A stretch of 64,000 nucleotides of DNA from Serilophus lunatus (lineage: Eukaryota; Chordata; Aves; Passeriformes; Eurylaimidae). Below are positions 62,601 through 64,000 of the stretch, piece by piece (position 1 is the first letter of the stretch; every line of letters starts with the position of its first letter). The notes under the pieces are model-generated. The model was not told the origin of the DNA and did not search any database. It worked only from the letters and a program-made list of their open reading frames with translations. Both the position numbers and the translations under genes were made by a program. The stretch lies in NCBI GenBank assembly GCA_013399895.1, contig VXBA01003089.1, positions 1,346,042 through 1,410,041 on the forward strand, given 5' to 3'.

Positions 62601-63789
62601 AGGAGAGAGCATGTCTCTGTGCTGCAGTTCCTTCCATGAACAAGTGAATGTTCTTTGTTGCAACAGCCTGCTCCCTGCTACAATTCCCAAGGTGACATAC
62701 ACTACTATGTTAGCGTGATTCAAACATCACAGCATCCCTGTTTGCTTTATGACTTTATTCATGATGCTGGAAATACTTGTTCCCACAATAACATAAAGAT
62801 TTTTTTTTCTAATTGAAAAGCTCTGCCCAACCATTAAAGGGTTTTGCCATTGTTCCTTTTTTCTTAGTGTTTGTTTATGGAAGAACCACATGGCAGGCAA
62901 GATCCCAGGTGCACCTCAGTTCCCAAGGAGGAGGTGTCATGTTTTCTTTTCTGTGAAAAGAAAAAGAAAAAAAAAAAAAGAATACAAAACCCCTGGCAAC
63001 TTATGACCTCTTTTGCTAGCCTTTATGACTGACTTTTTACTGTTCTAAGACTCTGGATGCACACTGGAACCCAGATCAAGCTTGCTGTTGGATTAAGGCA
63101 GGGAGCAGAAGGCTGTGAAATTCAAACTGTACTGTTGTCTCTCACCTTCGGGCCTACAACTGAGTACATCTCCACTGCACCTAAGGATCAGAAGACACTG
63201 TGTTGTATGTTATAAAAGCAAAATTATCATTAACATTAGTATGCAGCTGCTGAACGTACCCATGGATCATGTTTGTTGGTGTTCAAGATACTGATATGGG
63301 GCATGTCAGCTGTGAGGCACCTGTGGTTCAAGGAGTGATAGCAATGTCAATTGTCCATGTAAGTTTGTAGGAGGGCAGCAACTAAGTCCTAAGAGACTGC
63401 GCTATGTTCCCATCTCTAAATACAATACTTGTTCAGTTGGAGACAGCATGCAGCACACGGATTATTTCAGAACTGAAATTTATTTTTAAGGCACAGATCG
63501 TATCAAATGAAAATTGTTGCCATTAAGTTTCCCAGTGTTTTACCTAAGATGTTGGGGTTTTCTGCATCTACTACTACTATTTGCAATAGCAAACGACCAC
63601 TAAAAAAACGGTCCCGTTATCAAATGAAAAACATCAAAGCACTTGAGACTAAATCAGGAGTCTCAGGGAACACACGCTCAGCTCAGTGATTAAAATCTTG
63701 TTCTGATTAAGATTTTTCAGTAAAAAGAATCTTTTCTGTACTTGGCCGTGAACTTGCTCATGGGGCAAAAATTACTAAACAGCAGGGCC
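59613..63789. other. Noncoding DNA; no supported gene
   Basis: AT-rich sequence with an A13 tract at 62967-62979 inside a (GAAAA)-like run. Three overlapping 65-90 codon frames near 61250-61616 are shadows of one another without domains. A very strong acceptor (TTCCTTTTTTCTTAG) ends at 62877, but no matching donor was found. Confidence 0.5.
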
Positions 63790-63944
63790 CTTTGCACACA
63801 GCGGGTGTCCTCGGACGCGGCCCCTTCTTCGGCCGGTGACCCGAGCCCCGGGGAGGGGTCGCGACACTGACACCGTGACACCGCGACACCGCCATGGCGA
63901 CAGTGACACCGTGTCACCAACACTGCGACACCGCCACCGCGTCA
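63790..63944. repeat. CpG-dense degenerate tandem repeat, GACACCG-type
   Basis: From about 63860 short words GACACTGACACCGTGACACC, GCGACACCGCC, GTGACACCGTGTCACC and GCGACACCGCCACCGCGTCA repeat with variation. The 70 bases before are unique but GC- and CpG-rich (ACGCGGCCCC, TTCGGCCGGTGACC, GGGTCGCGAC). The start of a second CpG island or a subtelomeric-like minisatellite are both possible. Confidence 0.75.
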
Positions 63945-64000
63945 CCCGGGCACGGCCCCGGGCACGGCCCCGGGCACGGCCCGGGCACGGCCCGGGCACG
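63945..64000. repeat. 11/12-bp minisatellite, CCCGGGCACGG
   Basis: Units CCCGGGCACGG, CCCCGGGCACGG (twice), CCCGGGCACGG and a final CCCGGGCACG run to the last base, so the array continues beyond the window or marks a contig break. Confidence 0.93.

Noticed and set aside
62878..63015. Possible terminal exon after a strong acceptor (TTCCTTTTTTCTTAG), in the phase left by the candidate exon at 57105
   Set aside because: Although the frame stays open to a stop near 62998, half of the translation is a lysine run from the A-tract; the acceptor may just be a T-rich stretch.
1..64000. CRISPR arrays, bacterial operons, intact tRNA or rRNA genes, endogenous retrovirus genes or LTR pairs
   Set aside because: Looked for and not seen; the window has vertebrate intergenic or intronic character throughout.

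Overview
The window looks like AT-rich, gene-poor amniote nuclear DNA, most likely from a bird. A 3' CR1 LINE end with the diagnostic ATTCTGTG octamer tail lies at 14354-14604, and a second short CR1 tail at 59548-59612. A few old MIR/CORE-type SINE remnants are present, but no Alu, L1 or B1/B2 elements. CpG is depleted everywhere except at the two ends. The sparse repeats and GC-rich minisatellites favour a bird over a turtle or crocodilian, but the sequence alone does not settle it. No prokaryotic features (operons, ribosome binding sites, CRISPR) are present, and most open frames have the length and composition expected by chance.

Layout. Bases 1-430 are AT-rich. Bases 470-1445 form a CpG-rich block interrupted by a 308-base assembly gap (857-1164) and flanked by a CTGCC-type minisatellite; this is the best candidate promoter or CpG island. 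From about 1.45 kb to 63.7 kb the DNA is mostly single-copy noncoding. Inside it are a decayed Pogo/Tigger-like DDE transposase fragment (7759-8098, + strand), the CR1 and SINE fossils, a diverged 250-bp repeat pair (20864-21240), two clean inverted repeats (22404-22443 and 41451-41487), a 19-bp tandem repeat (41032-41088) and several simple repeats. The window ends (63790-64000) in a CpG-dense minisatellite of GACACCG-like and CCCGGGCACGG units, which is probably where the assembly breaks.

Genes. I recognise no complete host gene. Five + strand segments have good splice signals and may be exons of one or two long-intron genes. Exons at 47007-47118, 53828-53974 and 57105-57234 are open and join in a compatible reading phase. 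Exons at 13593-13659 and 36557-36634 also join in phase, but run to a stop. I could not assign these to any known protein, and they remain hypotheses. If real, the CpG island at the left end would be in the right place and orientation to be the promoter of a + strand gene whose long introns fill most of the window.
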